DNA of 64,000 nt from Sphingomicrobium nitratireducens (GTDB lineage Bacteria; Pseudomonadota; Alphaproteobacteria; Sphingomonadales; Sphingomonadaceae), in assembly GCF_026157035.1 (NCBI RefSeq), contig NZ_JANJZA010000001.1, positions 1,405,001-1,469,000 of the forward strand. The letters are read 5' to 3'. Under the pieces are notes generated by a model. It was not told the DNA's origin, did not search any database, and saw nothing but the letters and a program-made list of their open reading frames with translations. Made by a program: the position numbers and the translations under genes. Position 1 is the stretch's first letter; each line of letters opens with the position of its first letter. Below are positions 23,169 to 33,623 of the stretch, in pieces.

Positions 23169-23810
23169 ATGACGTTCGCCGCCCTCCGGCGAACGGCGAG
23201 CTTCTGGCTCGCGATCGTCTCGGTCGCGATGCTGGTGCTGACCAGCTTCATGGACGGCGAGAGCCGCGGCAATCTGTTCGTGGCCGCGGGCGTCATTCCG
23301 GTGCGCCTGTCGGGTTTCGACCTGCCGGGCGCGGTGCCGGCGTGGCTCACCCCGCTGACCAGTGCCTTTCTCCACGCCGACTGGCTTCACCTTCTCACCA
23401 ACATGCTGCTGCTCGTGTGGTGCGGGCTTCAAGTCGAGCGCATCATCGGGCCGCTCCGCCTGACCGCACTCTATCTGCTGGGCGCGCTCGGTGCCGCGAT
23501 CGTCCAGTGGCAGTGGGACACGCTTTCGACCGCGCCGATGATCGGCGCGTCGGGCGCGGTCAGTGCGATCATCGGCGTCTTCTCGCTGGCTTACGGTCGG
23601 CCCAAGCGCGTGACAGGGCAGCCCGCTGCGGACAGGGCGATCCATGCCGCCTGGCTGCTCGCCGCCTGGGTCGTCATCCAATGGATGGTCGGCGTGCTTG
23701 GCGAGGGGGCGGGCTATGCGATCGCGACCCCCGCGCATGTCGGCGGGTTCGTCACCGGGCTGGCGCTATGGCCGCTCCTCAAGTCGCGTCCGAAGAAGGA
23801 CCTCGCATGA
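23169..23810 (+). CDS. rhomboid-family intramembrane serine protease
   Basis: A 213-residue membrane protease of the rhomboid family. The catalytic serine lies in GASGAVSA (S128) and the histidine in PAHVGG (H190); the HxxxN-type segment DWLHLLTNM is at 71-79. About six membrane spans are visible. It follows greA by 4 bases and overlaps the downstream hydrolase gene by an ATGA. Its substrate is unknown. Confidence 0.92.
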   Translation: MTFAALRRTASFWLAIVSVAMLVLTSFMDGESRGNLFVAAGVIPVRLSGFDLPGAVPAWLTPLTSAFLHADWLHLLTNMLLLVWCGLQVERIIGPLRLTALYLLGALGAAIVQWQWDTLSTAPMIGASGAVSAIIGVFSLAYGRPKRVTGQPAADRAIHAAWLLAAWVVIQWMVGVLGEGAGYAIATPAHVGGFVTGLALWPLLKSRPKKDLA

Positions 23811-24613
23811 TCGCCTTCGCCCTTGCCGCCACGCTCGCTGCCGCCGACCCCGCTTGCCGTGGCGGGATGGTCGATGTCGGCGATTATGGGCTGCATACGA
23901 CGATCGAAGGCGAGGGGCCGGTTGCGGTCGTGTTCGAGAGCGGCAACGGGAATGACGGCACTGTGTGGGCCGACATGGCGGCGCGCCTTGCCGGACGCGG
24001 TTATACCTCGCTGCGATATGATCGCGCCGGGCTCGGCCAGTCGGCGCCGCGCCCGGGTGATGCCTACGATGTCGACAATGAAGTGGCGGCGCTACGCGGC
24101 CTGATGGACCGGTGCGGGGTCGAAGGGCCGGTGCTCATCGTCGCGCACAGCTATGGCGGGATGATCGCCACGCTGATGGCGGCGCGCGACCCGCGAGTGA
24201 AGGCGCTCCTGATGCTCGACGCGACCAATGCCGGAACCGAAAACCCGGCGCGGATCGAGAAATTGCTGACGCTGTCGCGGGCGCGCTACCAGGAACTGCG
24301 CGATTACGACCGGGATTTGGCCGCCCACATCATCCCGCTGATGGAAGCGTGGGGCGACACTGCCGCCAAGGCGCGCGCGGCCGCAATTCCCGACGAGATC
24401 CCGATCTACCTGCTCGTGCGCGGCATCGCCGGCAGTCCTGATGACGACCTCGAGGAATGGCAGTCCGGCATGGCCGCCTTCGCGGCGGGGGGACCACGGC
24501 GTTACATGGTCGTCGCGCCCGGCATGGGGCACAAGGTCGCGGCCGAGCGCCCCGACTGGGTCGAGGCCTCGGCGTTGCAGCTGCTGGATTATATCGAACG
24601 AAACGCCGACTAG
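23807..24613 (+). CDS. alpha/beta hydrolase, probably exported
   Basis: A 268-residue alpha/beta hydrolase. The first 13 or so residues (MIAFALAATLAAA) resemble a short signal peptide. The nucleophile elbow is AHSYGG (S115), the oxyanion region is VVFESGNGND, and the late histidine is in GMGHKVAAERPD. Its ATG overlaps the rhomboid stop (ATGA at 23807-23810), suggesting co-translation. It converges on the DUF4170 gene with a shared CTAG. The substrate is not recognisable. Confidence 0.82.
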   Translation: MIAFALAATLAAADPACRGGMVDVGDYGLHTTIEGEGPVAVVFESGNGNDGTVWADMAARLAGRGYTSLRYDRAGLGQSAPRPGDAYDVDNEVAALRGLMDRCGVEGPVLIVAHSYGGMIATLMAARDPRVKALLMLDATNAGTENPARIEKLLTLSRARYQELRDYDRDLAAHIIPLMEAWGDTAAKARAAAIPDEIPIYLLVRGIAGSPDDDLEEWQSGMAAFAAGGPRRYMVVAPGMGHKVAAERPDWVEASALQLLDYIERNAD

Positions 24614-24840
24614 CCGGCGGTCTCGGGCTCCACTTCCGGCTCGAGCAGCCGATGCAGGTGGACGACCACATACTTCATCTCGGCATCGTCGACGGTGCGC
24701 TGCGCGGCGCCGCGCCAGGCGTCTTCCGCACTGGCGTAACTGTCATAGATGCCGACGAGATCGATCGAATCGAGATCGGTGAATTCGAGGCCGCGCGGAT
24801 CCTTGACCCGCCCGCCGAAGACGAGGTGAAGCTTGCTCAT
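24610..24840 (-). CDS. DUF4170 family small protein
   Basis: A 76-residue cytoplasmic protein matching DUF4170, a family I know from alphaproteobacteria. It opens MSKLHLVFGGRVKDP and contains DLVGIYDSYASAEDAWRGAAQ and DAEMKYVVVHLHRLLEPE. No function is established. It stands alone, with its stop overlapping that of the convergent hydrolase gene. Confidence 0.85.
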   Translation of the reverse strand: MSKLHLVFGGRVKDPRGLEFTDLDSIDLVGIYDSYASAEDAWRGAAQRTVDDAEMKYVVVHLHRLLEPEVEPETAG

Positions 24841-24901
24841 GGGCGGCCCGCTAGCAGCAAATCCTGCCTTTGCGAACCGCCCAAATGGCTCCAGCCAAAC
24901 A

Positions 24902-25369
24902 TTATTTGCGCTTGGCGGCGTCGATCGCTGCGTCGGTCGACTGGCGCACCGCGTCGGCGGCGCCCTTGACGATATCGCGCAGCACGTTCTCGCCGCGATC
25001 GGTCGTCAGGCCGCGGTCGGCGAGCGTCGCCTTGCCCGCGCCCTTGGCGGCATCATAGGCCGAATGGGCGCGGCGGTTGATATCGCCGCCGACATTGGAC
25101 AGCGCTTTCCTCTCGCGATCGGAGCGCGGCAGCAGCGCGCCGATGATCAGGCCGAGGGCAAGTCCGCCACCCAACGCGAGCAGCGGATTGTCCTGAATGC
25201 CTTCGCCGGTCTTGCGGCGGGCGTCGCGGGCGCCCTGGCGGGCGCTGTCATAGGCTTCGACGGCCTTCTCGCGCGCATTGCCGTAGGCGGCCTTCGCATT
25301 GTCCTTGGCGTCGGCATAGGCCTGGGTCACGCTGGCTTTTGCCTGTTCGGTCTTGTCCTTGACACTCAT
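24902..25369 (-). CDS. DUF883-like membrane-anchored stress protein
   Basis: A 155-residue protein with a repetitive Ala/Lys-rich helical N-terminus (AYADAKDNAKAAYGNAREKAVEAY), a Gly-rich hydrophobic segment LALGGGLALGLIIGALLPRSDRE (about 64-86) and another amphipathic helical tail. This layout resembles ElaB/YqjD-type membrane-anchored proteins, with which it shares composition more than clear sequence. It is the last gene of a four-gene minus-strand operon and overlaps the previous gene by 4 bases. Its precise family remains uncertain. Confidence 0.7.
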   Translation of the reverse strand: MSVKDKTEQAKASVTQAYADAKDNAKAAYGNAREKAVEAYDSARQGARDARRKTGEGIQDNPLLALGGGLALGLIIGALLPRSDRERKALSNVGGDINRRAHSAYDAAKGAGKATLADRGLTTDRGENVLRDIVKGAADAVRQSTDAAIDAAKRK

Positions 25370-25791
25370 CGTGCTTCCTCCGTTGATTTGCTGGCGCGGG
25401 CCCCCTTGCGGGTCGGCTCCTCGATGGTCGCGGGCGGTTCGTGCCGCGACGTCGGCGCGCCGTCTTCTTGGTCTTCCTCTTCAGTGTCGTCGCCGGTCAT
25501 CGCGTCGTAGGCGTCGGCCGCCCATTCACCGACCTTGCCACGGGCAAGAAACAGCCCCACGGCCGCGGCAATTCCGCCGACAAGCCAGGGCTTGTTCCTG
25601 GCGGTGACGACCATGTCGTGCGCGGCCCGATTGGCCTTGTCCTTGGTCATCTCCCACACCTGATCGGCAACGAGGTCGGGGGCGAGCCGTCGTTTGCCCT
25701 CGCCGATGGCGTGCTTGACCGAGGTCATCAACTTGGCCCGCTTCAATTCGACGAGATTCTGGGCGTCGAGCACCTTAGGATCGATCGTCAT
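25366..25791 (-). CDS. DUF3618-like membrane protein
   Basis: A 141-residue protein: helical N-terminus, a single membrane span KPWLVGGIAAAVGLFLARG (about 87-105) and an acidic, probably disordered tail (GDDTEEEDQEDGAP). The arrangement fits DUF3618-like envelope proteins, though I cannot confirm the family. It is coupled by 4-base overlaps both to the holin-family gene upstream and to the DUF883-like gene downstream. Confidence 0.68.
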   Translation of the reverse strand: MTIDPKVLDAQNLVELKRAKLMTSVKHAIGEGKRRLAPDLVADQVWEMTKDKANRAAHDMVVTARNKPWLVGGIAAAVGLFLARGKVGEWAADAYDAMTGDDTEEEDQEDGAPTSRHEPPATIEEPTRKGARASKSTEEAR

Positions 25792-26132
25792 TCGCCGCCC
25801 TCCAGCTTGCCCTTGGCGACCATTGCGAGCAGTCCCGCGATCGCGAACGCGAGCACGGTCGATACGAGGCCGCCGGCGAGCGGTCCGATCAGCGTCGCGA
25901 GCGCGGCCCCGATCGTCACGAACAGGGTTACCGTGCCCGCAACGCCGAGCAGGAAGGCGAGCCCGAGCAGCATGGCGGGCATTCGATAGCGCCCGACCTC
26001 GCTCAGGAGCTTCACTTTCGCCAGCTGGATTTCCGCTTCCGCCAGCTCGCGCGCGTCGCCAACGACCTTTCCCAGAAGGTCGCCGATCGACTCGTCAGGG
26101 TCGAAGTTCTGCGGATCGCGTTCCTTCAGCAT
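25788..26132 (-). CDS. phage-holin-superfamily membrane protein (chromosomal type)
   Basis: A 114-residue protein with an N-terminal ESIGDLLGKVVGDARELAEAEIQLAKVKLL helix and two hydrophobic spans (about 46-70 and 80-105). This is the pattern of the 'phage holin family / DUF1469' proteins that are common on bacterial chromosomes and not phage lysis genes. The ATG at 26132 (MLKERDPQNF) is chosen. It lies 16 bases after the preceding gene in the operon. A role in envelope homeostasis is suggested only by its neighbours. Confidence 0.75.
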   Translation of the reverse strand: MLKERDPQNFDPDESIGDLLGKVVGDARELAEAEIQLAKVKLLSEVGRYRMPAMLLGLAFLLGVAGTVTLFVTIGAALATLIGPLAGGLVSTVLAFAIAGLLAMVAKGKLEGGE

Positions 26133-26148
26133 CGCGCCCCAGCAACCC

Positions 26149-26700
26149 TCAGTCGCGGTCGCGTTCGGCGTCGAGGCCCGACTGGACGAGGCGCGCAAGC
26201 GCGAAGCCCACGATCGCGGCGCCCGCGAGGGCGATGCCCGGGCTCTTGCGCACGAAGCTGCGCGTGTCGTCGATCAGCTCGTCGGGATCCTTGGCGGCGA
26301 GACTCTTGGCGGTATCGTCGAGATAGGCCGCGGCCTTGCGCGCATAGTCGCCATATTCGGCGCCGAGCCGGTCATCGAGCCCCTCCGCGGTATCGCCTAC
26401 AAGACGTCCGATATTACCGATCGCCTCGCTCGATCGCTCGAGGCCTTGGCCGACGAGACCGCGGGCCTTGCCCGCCGCCTCGCGTGCGACCGTGTCGCCG
26501 CCTTCCTTGATCTTGGCGACCGCGCGTTCCTTGGCGGTCGGTTCCGCCGTGATGACGGCGGTGTCGCTCATCATCGTGTCAGCTTCGGTCAGCACCTCGG
26601 CTTCCGGCGGCACGGGCGTGCCAGCGGCGGGCGACGTCTTCGCGGCGCCCGGAATGATCTTGTCCGTCCCTTCGGGGAGATTCGTTTTTTCTGTCACCAT
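26149..26700 (-). CDS. membrane-anchored helical protein, first gene of envelope operon
   Basis: A 183-residue protein with a Pro/Ala-rich disordered N-terminus, a long helical middle (KIKEGGDTVAREAAGKARGLVGQGLERS region) and a C-terminal membrane segment SPGIALAGAAIVGFALARLVQ. No domain is recognised with certainty; the C-terminal anchor resembles DUF883 proteins. AAGGAGG lies 12 bases before the ATG at 26700. It is divergent from eno, and heads the operon that continues with the holin-family, DUF3618-like and DUF883-like genes. Confidence 0.7.
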   Translation of the reverse strand: MVTEKTNLPEGTDKIIPGAAKTSPAAGTPVPPEAEVLTEADTMMSDTAVITAEPTAKERAVAKIKEGGDTVAREAAGKARGLVGQGLERSSEAIGNIGRLVGDTAEGLDDRLGAEYGDYARKAAAYLDDTAKSLAAKDPDELIDDTRSFVRKSPGIALAGAAIVGFALARLVQSGLDAERDRD

Positions 26701-26770
26701 TTTCGCTACTTCCCTCCTTTGGGAAACCAACCCGCGAGCCCGAAGCTCGTTCCGGAACTGATACGGAAAG

Positions 26771-28132
<1,362 letters not shown>

Positions 28133-28181
28133 CGCCTGAATTTTCTTGGCTTTTCGGGCATCTTATGGCCTTATTGAAGTC

Positions 28182-28493
28182 ATGACGGTGGCATCGAAAA
28201 GCGTGGGGCTTCTGAAGCGGGCGGTATTCCCGGCGCTGACCATCGTGATCGTCGGCAATTTCGCGGGTTACGCCATCGCCGGCGACAACGGCCTGCTGGC
28301 CTGGGAAGGCTATTCGCGCCAGCTCGAGGAGCGCAAGGTCGAGCTCGCCAAGCTGGAAGACGAGCGCGATCGCCTCAAGCATCGCTCGGCGCTGCTCAAC
28401 CCCAAGAAGGCCGATCCCGACATGGCCGACGAGCTGGTGCGCCGCGATCTCGGGCTCGTCCATCCCGACGAAGTCATCATCCCGCTCGACTGA
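28182..28493 (+). CDS. ftsB: cell-division protein FtsB / DivIC-like septum initiator
   Basis: A 103-residue single-span membrane protein: short cytoplasmic N-terminus, membrane segment AVFPALTIVIVGNFAGYAI (about 14-32), then a coiled coil (RQLEERKVELAKLEDERDRLKHR) and a C-terminal tail ADELVRRDLGLVHPDEVII. This is the FtsB architecture; it bridges FtsQ and FtsL at the division septum. The ATG at 28182 is chosen over an upstream in-frame ATG at 28146 that would put 12 extra residues before it. Confidence 0.88.
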   Translation: MTVASKSVGLLKRAVFPALTIVIVGNFAGYAIAGDNGLLAWEGYSRQLEERKVELAKLEDERDRLKHRSALLNPKKADPDMADELVRRDLGLVHPDEVIIPLD

Positions 28494-28519
28494 GCGGAGC
28501 CTTCGCGACAACTCGCGCA

Positions 28520-28549
28520 TTGCCTTTGCCGTAGCGGCAACCCTATAGG
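28520..28549 (+). promoter_or_regulatory. candidate pdhA promoter with palindrome in the spacer
   Basis: TTGCCT (28520-28525) and TATAGG (28544-28549) are separated by 18 bases. The spacer contains a perfect inverted repeat, TTGCCG-TAG-CGGCAA (28526-28540), a good place for a repressor. The -10 box itself lies in the palindrome CCCTATAGGG (28541-28550). Confidence 0.45.
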
Positions 28550-28588
28550 GCGCTGCGAACCTTGCATCGTCAGACAGAGGGCCAACAC

Positions 28589-29644
28589 GTGGCGCGTCCC
28601 GCGAAGAAAAAAGCCGCAACCGGCAAGACTCCCCCGCTCGGAAACAAGGAGCGTCCGCCCGAGCCAAAGCGCTACAAGGCGAAGAAGGAAGAGCTGCTCG
28701 ACTTCTACAAGCAGATGCTGCTCATTCGTCGCTTCGAGGAGCGCGCGGGCCAGCTCTACGGGCTCGGCCTGATCGGCGGCTTCTGCCATCTCTATATCGG
28801 CCAGGAAGCGGTCGCGGTCGGCCTCCAGTCGGCCATGGAAGTCGGCAAGGACAGCGTCATCACCGGCTATCGCGACCATGGCCACATGCTCGCCTACGGG
28901 ATCGACCCCAAGGTAATCATGGCCGAACTGACCGGCCGCGAGGCGGGCATCTCGCGCGGCAAGGGCGGCTCGATGCACATGTTCAGCGTCGAGCACGGCT
29001 TCTATGGCGGGCACGGCATTGTCGGCGCGCAGGTGAGCCTGGGCACGGGCCTTGCCTTCAAGCACCAATATTCGGGCGATGGAGGCGTGAACCTCGCTTA
29101 CTTCGGCGACGGCGCGGCCAATCAGGGCCAGGTCTACGAAAGCTTCAACATGGCGGAGCTGTGGAACCTGCCGATCATCTACGCGATCGAGAACAACCAT
29201 TATGCCATGGGCACCAGCGTCGAGCGCTCGGCGTCCGAGCCCGATTTCTACAAGCGCGGCGAGAGCTTCCAGATCCCCGGCATCCAGGTCGACGGCATGG
29301 ACGTTCTCGCGGTGCGCGGGGCGGCCGAGGTCGCGCTCGAATGGACCCGCTCGGGAGAGGGGCCGATCATCCTCGAACTCAAGACCTACCGCTATCGCGG
29401 CCACTCGATGAGCGATCCGGCCAAGTATCGCACGCGCGAGGAGGTCGACAGCTACAAGAAGGAACGCGACCCCATCGACCGCATCAAGGCCGACCTCGAG
29501 AAGGCCGGCGTGTCCGAGGAAGACCTCAAGGCGATCGACAAGGAAATCAAGGACATCATGGTCGAAGCTGCCAAGTTTGCGGAGGAAACGCCCGAGCCCG
29601 AGGCGGCCGAGCTCTACACCGACGTGCTGGTGGAGACCTACTGA
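28589..29644 (+). CDS. pdhA: pyruvate dehydrogenase E1 component, alpha subunit
   Basis: Thiamine-diphosphate subunit of the pyruvate dehydrogenase complex. The 351-residue protein carries the ThDP motif from GDGAANQGQ to AIENN, the phosphorylation-loop-like [11 protein letters not shown] and the alpha/beta interface. The GTG at 28589 (MARPAKKK) is preferred because AGAGGG lies 7 bases before it; a TTG at 28562 would add nine residues. Its stop overlaps the pdhB ATG by one base. Confidence 0.96.
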   Translation: MARPAKKKAATGKTPPLGNKERPPEPKRYKAKKEELLDFYKQMLLIRRFEERAGQLYGLGLIGGFCHLYIGQEAVAVGLQSAMEVGKDSVITGYRDHGHMLAYGIDPKVIMAELTGREAGISRGKGGSMHMFSVEHGFYGGHGIVGAQVSLGTGLAFKHQYSGDGGVNLAYFGDGAANQGQVYESFNMAELWNLPIIYAIENNHYAMGTSVERSASEPDFYKRGESFQIPGIQVDGMDVLAVRGAAEVALEWTRSGEGPIILELKTYRYRGHSMSDPAKYRTREEVDSYKKERDPIDRIKADLEKAGVSEEDLKAIDKEIKDIMVEAAKFAEETPEPEAAELYTDVLVETY

Positions 29645-31035
29645 TGGCGAGCGAACTGAAGATGCCGGCCCTCTCGCCGACGATGGAAGAGGGCACGCTG
29701 GCCAAGTGGCTGGTCAAGGAAGGCGACGCGATCGCCGCCGGCGACATCCTCGCCGAGATCGAAACCGACAAGGCGACGATGGAATTCGAGGCGGTCGACG
29801 AGGGCGTGCTGCTCAAGATCCTCGTTCCCGAAGGCACCGACAATGTCGCGGTCGGCAGCGCCATCGCGGTAATCGGCGAGGAAGGCGAAGATACCGGTGG
29901 CTTGTCCGCCGCGGCTTCCGCTGCACCCTCTGAAGTCGAGGACGTTCCGGGCGAAGGCAAGGATGTCGGTCGAGAGGAGAGTGAGGCCGCGATCACGAAG
30001 ATCGACATGCCCAAGGTCGCGCATGTCGATGCGAACCTCCCCGAAGGCACGACGATGAAGTCGACCAGCGTGCGCGAGGCGCTGCGTGACGCCATGGCCG
30101 AGGAAATGCGGGCCGACGAACGCGTATTCGTGATGGGCGAAGAAGTCGCGCAGTACCAGGGCGCCTACAAGGTGACGCAGGGCCTGCTCGACGAATTCGG
30201 CGACAAGCGCGTGATCGACACGCCGATCACCGAATACGGCTTCGCCGGCGTCGGTTCGGGCGCGGCGATGGGCGGGCTGCGCCCGGTCATCGAGTTCATG
30301 ACCTTCAACTTCGCGATGCAGGCGATCGATCACATCATCAACTCGGCGGCCAAGACCAACTACATGTCGGGCGGCCAGATGCGTTGCCCGATCGTGTTCC
30401 GCGGCCCCAACGGCGCCGCCTCGCGCGTCGCAGCGCAGCACAGCCAGAATTACGGGCCGTGGTATGCCAGCGTGCCGGGCCTCGTCGTCATCTCGCCCTA
30501 CACTGCGGCCGATGCAAAGGGCCTGCTCAAGGCCGCGATCCGCTCGGAGGATCCGGTCGTCTTCCTCGAAAACGAACTGCTCTACGGGCAGAGCTTCGAC
30601 GTGCCCGATGTCGACGACTATGTCGTTCCCATCGGCAAGGCCCGCATCGCGCGCGAGGGCAGCGACGTCACTATCGTTTCCTATTCGATCGGGGTCGGGG
30701 TCGCGCTCGAGGCCGCCGAGACACTCGCGGGCGAGGGGATCGACGCCGAGGTTATCGACCTGCGCACGCTGCGCCCGCTCGACACCGCGACCGTGCTCGC
30801 GAGCCTTGCCAAGACCAACCGCATGGTCGTGGTCGAGGAAGGCTGGCCGGTTTGCTCGATCTCTTCGGAGATCATGGCGGTGGCGATGGAGCAGGGCTTC
30901 GACGACCTCGATGCGCCGGTCATGCGCGTGACCAATGCCGACGTGCCGCTGCCTTATGCCGCCAACCTCGAGAAGCTCGCGCTGATCAAACCGGCGCAGG
31001 TGGTCGAGGCAGCCAAGGCCGTCTCCTATCGCTGA
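29644..31035 (+). CDS. pdhB: pyruvate dehydrogenase E1 component, beta subunit with N-terminal lipoyl domain
   Basis: Second E1 subunit. The 463-residue protein begins with a lipoyl domain ([11 protein letters not shown], lipoylation site in [12 protein letters not shown]), a linker rich in A, E and D, and then the transketolase-type beta subunit ([36 protein letters not shown]). The fused lipoyl domain is characteristic of alphaproteobacterial PdhB. It is coupled to pdhA, and its 3' end overlaps or abuts the next gene. E2 and E3 genes are not in this window. Confidence 0.97.
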   Translation: MASELKMPALSPTMEEGTLAKWLVKEGDAIAAGDILAEIETDKATMEFEAVDEGVLLKILVPEGTDNVAVGSAIAVIGEEGEDTGGLSAAASAAPSEVEDVPGEGKDVGREESEAAITKIDMPKVAHVDANLPEGTTMKSTSVREALRDAMAEEMRADERVFVMGEEVAQYQGAYKVTQGLLDEFGDKRVIDTPITEYGFAGVGSGAAMGGLRPVIEFMTFNFAMQAIDHIINSAAKTNYMSGGQMRCPIVFRGPNGAASRVAAQHSQNYGPWYASVPGLVVISPYTAADAKGLLKAAIRSEDPVVFLENELLYGQSFDVPDVDDYVVPIGKARIAREGSDVTIVSYSIGVGVALEAAETLAGEGIDAEVIDLRTLRPLDTATVLASLAKTNRMVVVEEGWPVCSISSEIMAVAMEQGFDDLDAPVMRVTNADVPLPYAANLEKLALIKPAQVVEAAKAVSYR

Positions 31036-31042
31036 GGCCGAG

Positions 31043-31678
31043 ATCGGCCCCGACCGCCGCCTGGCGCTGCATCATTTTCCCGCAGCGCTGCAGGATGCGG
31101 TCGAGGCGGTATTCGCCATCGACGCCACCTTCGCCGAGATCGTGGCAGGCACGAGCGAGCCGCAGGTCGGCGCGATCCGGCTCGCCTGGTGGCGCGAAGC
31201 GCTCGAACGCCTGGATCAGTCGCCGCCGCCGCCCGAGCCGCGCCTCGAAGCCGTCGCGCACGAATTGCTTCCACGCGGCGTGAGCGGCGCAGCGCTTGCC
31301 GCGATCGAAGATGGCTATGCGACACTCCTCGAGGAAACGCCCGATCCAGACCGCATCGCCAGAGGCGGCGCGGCCTTGTTCGAGGCGATCGCGCGGCTAC
31401 TCGGCGAGGACGACCCGATGCTCGCACCGGCTGGTGGCGTCGTGATGCTGGCGCGGGTGAGGGGGCTCGTCACGAGCGACCTCAAGCCCGCAGTGCTCCC
31501 GCGTTTCGCTGCGCTCAAGGGACACCGCTTCGCCAAGCCGCTGCGCCCCTTGACCCTGCTCGCCCGGCTCGCCGCGCGCGATTTCCTGCGTAGCCGTCCC
31601 GAGGCCGAGGGCACGCCCGGCCGCGCCTTCGCGATGCTCAGCCACCGATTGTCGGGGATCGTGACGGGGGCGAATTGA
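31043..31678 (+). CDS. squalene/phytoene-synthase-like protein, start codon unclear
   Basis: The product resembles short alphaproteobacterial proteins of the squalene/phytoene synthase superfamily: GPDRRLALHHFP, AVFAIDATFAEIV and then AIRLAWWREALERLD. The first two conserved stretches lie upstream of the only ATG/GTG/TTG (GTG 31142), so the gene seems to begin near 31028-31043. No usual start codon exists there; ATC at 31043 follows GAGG by 5 bases and is used here provisionally (211 codons). The Asp-rich catalytic motifs of true synthases are not apparent, so it may be non-catalytic, like the complex I assembly factor NDUFAF6 (analogy only). Confidence 0.6.
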   Translation: MGPDRRLALHHFPAALQDAVEAVFAIDATFAEIVAGTSEPQVGAIRLAWWREALERLDQSPPPPEPRLEAVAHELLPRGVSGAALAAIEDGYATLLEETPDPDRIARGGAALFEAIARLLGEDDPMLAPAGGVVMLARVRGLVTSDLKPAVLPRFAALKGHRFAKPLRPLTLLARLAARDFLRSRPEAEGTPGRAFAMLSHRLSGIVTGAN

Positions 31679-31734
31679 CCGCACAGGCCCGCCCGGCGTA
31701 GAAGGTCAGCGCCGGATCGCCGTGGAGAACATCC

Positions 31735-32190
31735 ATGAAGCGTGTCGTTGCCGGTATCCTCGCCGCCCTGCTGCTCACCACCAGCGTAGTCCTGTTCGTC
31801 CAGTCGCGCGCCTCCGCCAGCGAAGCGATCGACTTGCCCGCGATGCCCACTGCGGAAGAAGAAAGCGAAACACGCGAGCTGCCGGTCATTCCGGAGATCG
31901 CCGAGCCGCCGGAGGCCGACCCGCTCAGCAAGGAAGAGAAGCGCTTCAACCGCGTCGACAAGGATCGCGACGAGGCGATCACCTTGTCCGAACTGGTCCA
32001 CCCGCGCCGCAAGGCCTTCGCGAAACTCGACCTCGACGGCGACGGCAGCCTGCGCTTCGAGGAATGGGCGATCAGGACGATCGAAAAGTTCGACGGCGCC
32101 GATGCGGACGGCAACGGCCTGCTGACCCGCGCCGAATATGCCACCACCGCGCCCAAGCCGAGAAAGCCCAAGCCCGCCTGCAGCTGCTAG
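31735..32190 (+). CDS. secreted or membrane-anchored EF-hand protein
   Basis: A 151-residue protein with an N-terminal hydrophobic segment ([19 protein letters not shown], about 4-22) acting as signal peptide or anchor. Three EF-hand loops follow: D75-E86, D99-E110 and D123-E134, the second ([12 protein letters not shown]) and third being near-canonical calcium loops. The end is Lys/Pro-rich with two cysteines (CSC). Calcium-binding in the periplasm is likely; the role is unknown. It shares CTAG (32187-32190) with convergent trmFO. Confidence 0.82.
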   Translation: MKRVVAGILAALLLTTSVVLFVQSRASASEAIDLPAMPTAEEESETRELPVIPEIAEPPEADPLSKEEKRFNRVDKDRDEAITLSELVHPRRKAFAKLDLDGDGSLRFEEWAIRTIEKFDGADADGNGLLTRAEYATTAPKPRKPKPACSC

Positions 32191-33530
32191 GCGGGTTCTA
32201 ACGCTTTCGTCCCTGTCCGCGCCGCCCAGTCGGCGAAGGCATCGCGCGCGCGCTCGGTATATTTGAGGCGGCGATTGGCCTTTTTCATCTTGCCCTCGAT
32301 CGGCGGGAACAGGCCGAAATTGACGTTCATGGGCTGATAGGTCTCGGCCTCGGCGCCGCCGGTGATGTGCGACAGCAGCGCCCCGAACGCGGTTTCGACC
32401 GGCGGGGCCTCGAACGTTTCGCCTTTGGCTTCGGCTGCGGCGAAGCGCGCCGCCATCAGCCCGACCGCAGCGCTTTCCAGATAGCCCTCGCAGCCGGTGA
32501 TCTGCCCCGCGAAGCGGATATGCGGCATCGATTTCAGGCGCAGTTGCTCGTCGAGCAATTCGGGGGAGCGGATGAAGCTGTTGCGATGGATGCCGCCGAG
32601 CCTAGCGAACTCTGCCTTCTCGAGCCCCGGGATCATGCGGAAGATTTCGGCCTGCGCGCCATATTTGAGCTTGGTCTGGAAGCCGACCATATTCCAAAGC
32701 GTGCCGAGCGCATTGTCCTGCCGCAGCTGGACCACGGCATAGGGCCAGCGCCCGGTGCGCGGATCGTCGAGCCCGACCGGTTTCATCGGCCCGTGGCGCA
32801 GCGTGTCGATGCCGCGTTCCGCCATCACCTCGATCGGCATGCAGCCCTCGAAGTAGGGCGTGTCCTTCTCCCACTCCTTGAACTCGGTCTTCTCGCCGTC
32901 GATCAGCGCCTGGACGAACGCCTCGTACTGCGCCTTGTCCATCGGGCAGTTGAGATAATCCTTCCCGTCACCCTTGTCCCAGCGCGACTGGAACCAGGCA
33001 ATGTCGGTGTCGACGCTGTCGCGATGGACGATCGGCGCGATCGCGTCGAAGAAGGCGAGCGCATCCTTGCCCGTGGCCTCGGCGATGCTTTCGGCAAGGG
33101 CGGAACCGGTGAGGGGGCCGGTCGCGACGATGGTGAGGCCGTCGCCCGGCAGCGCATCGACCCGCTCGCGCACGACGGTCACGTCGGGATGGCCCGCGAC
33201 CTTGTCGGTCACGCTTTGCGCGAAGCCGTCGCGGTCGACCGCAAGCGCCGAGCCGGCGGGCACGCGATGTTCGTCGGCGCAGGCCATGATCAGTGACCCC
33301 AGACGGCGCATTTCCTGGTGGAGCAGGCCGACCGCATTGCTCGTCGCATCGTCGGAGCGGAAGCTGTTCGAACAGACCATCTCGGCGAGGCGCTCGGTCT
33401 CGTGCGCGGGCGTCGTATCGCCGCCGCCGCGCATCTCGAACAGGCGCACCTTGAGGCCGGCTTCGGCCAGTTGCCAGGCGGCTTCGGAACCGGCGAGTCC
33501 GCCGCCGATGATGGTCACGTCATGGGTCAT
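32187..33530 (-). CDS. trmFO: methylenetetrahydrofolate-tRNA-(uracil-5)-methyltransferase TrmFO
   Basis: Makes ribothymidine at tRNA position 54 using methylene-THF and FAD. The 447-residue flavoprotein begins with the dinucleotide-binding motif [11 protein letters not shown] (8-18) and has [38 protein letters not shown] and the C-terminal [15 protein letters not shown] region of the GidA/TrmFO family. The ATG at 33530 is chosen over a GTG-type extension. A terminator of the upstream host-attachment gene lies just before it. Confidence 0.95.
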   Translation of the reverse strand: MTHDVTIIGGGLAGSEAAWQLAEAGLKVRLFEMRGGGDTTPAHETERLAEMVCSNSFRSDDATSNAVGLLHQEMRRLGSLIMACADEHRVPAGSALAVDRDGFAQSVTDKVAGHPDVTVVRERVDALPGDGLTIVATGPLTGSALAESIAEATGKDALAFFDAIAPIVHRDSVDTDIAWFQSRWDKGDGKDYLNCPMDKAQYEAFVQALIDGEKTEFKEWEKDTPYFEGCMPIEVMAERGIDTLRHGPMKPVGLDDPRTGRWPYAVVQLRQDNALGTLWNMVGFQTKLKYGAQAEIFRMIPGLEKAEFARLGGIHRNSFIRSPELLDEQLRLKSMPHIRFAGQITGCEGYLESAAVGLMAARFAAAEAKGETFEAPPVETAFGALLSHITGGAEAETYQPMNVNFGLFPPIEGKMKKANRRLKYTERARDAFADWAARTGTKALEPA

Positions 33531-33560
33531 GGCGCCGCCCTTAGCCGCTGCGTCTCCATG

Positions 33561-33597
33561 AAAAAAGGGCGGCGCGACACGAAGTCGCACCGCCCTT
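33561..33597 (-). terminator. rho-independent terminator of the host-attachment-family gene
   Basis: The arms 33565-33578 and 33584-33597 pair over 14 positions with one mismatch around the loop ACGAA. On the minus strand the stem is followed by six T. It separates this gene from trmFO. Confidence 0.88.
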
Positions 33598-33623
33598 CCG
33601 GTTGCACCCCGTTTTCGCGGGGG

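Noticed and set aside
25788-26132. Holin-superfamily gene as evidence of a prophage
   Set aside because: It sits in a chromosomal operon of envelope proteins with no endolysin, integrase, capsid or att site.
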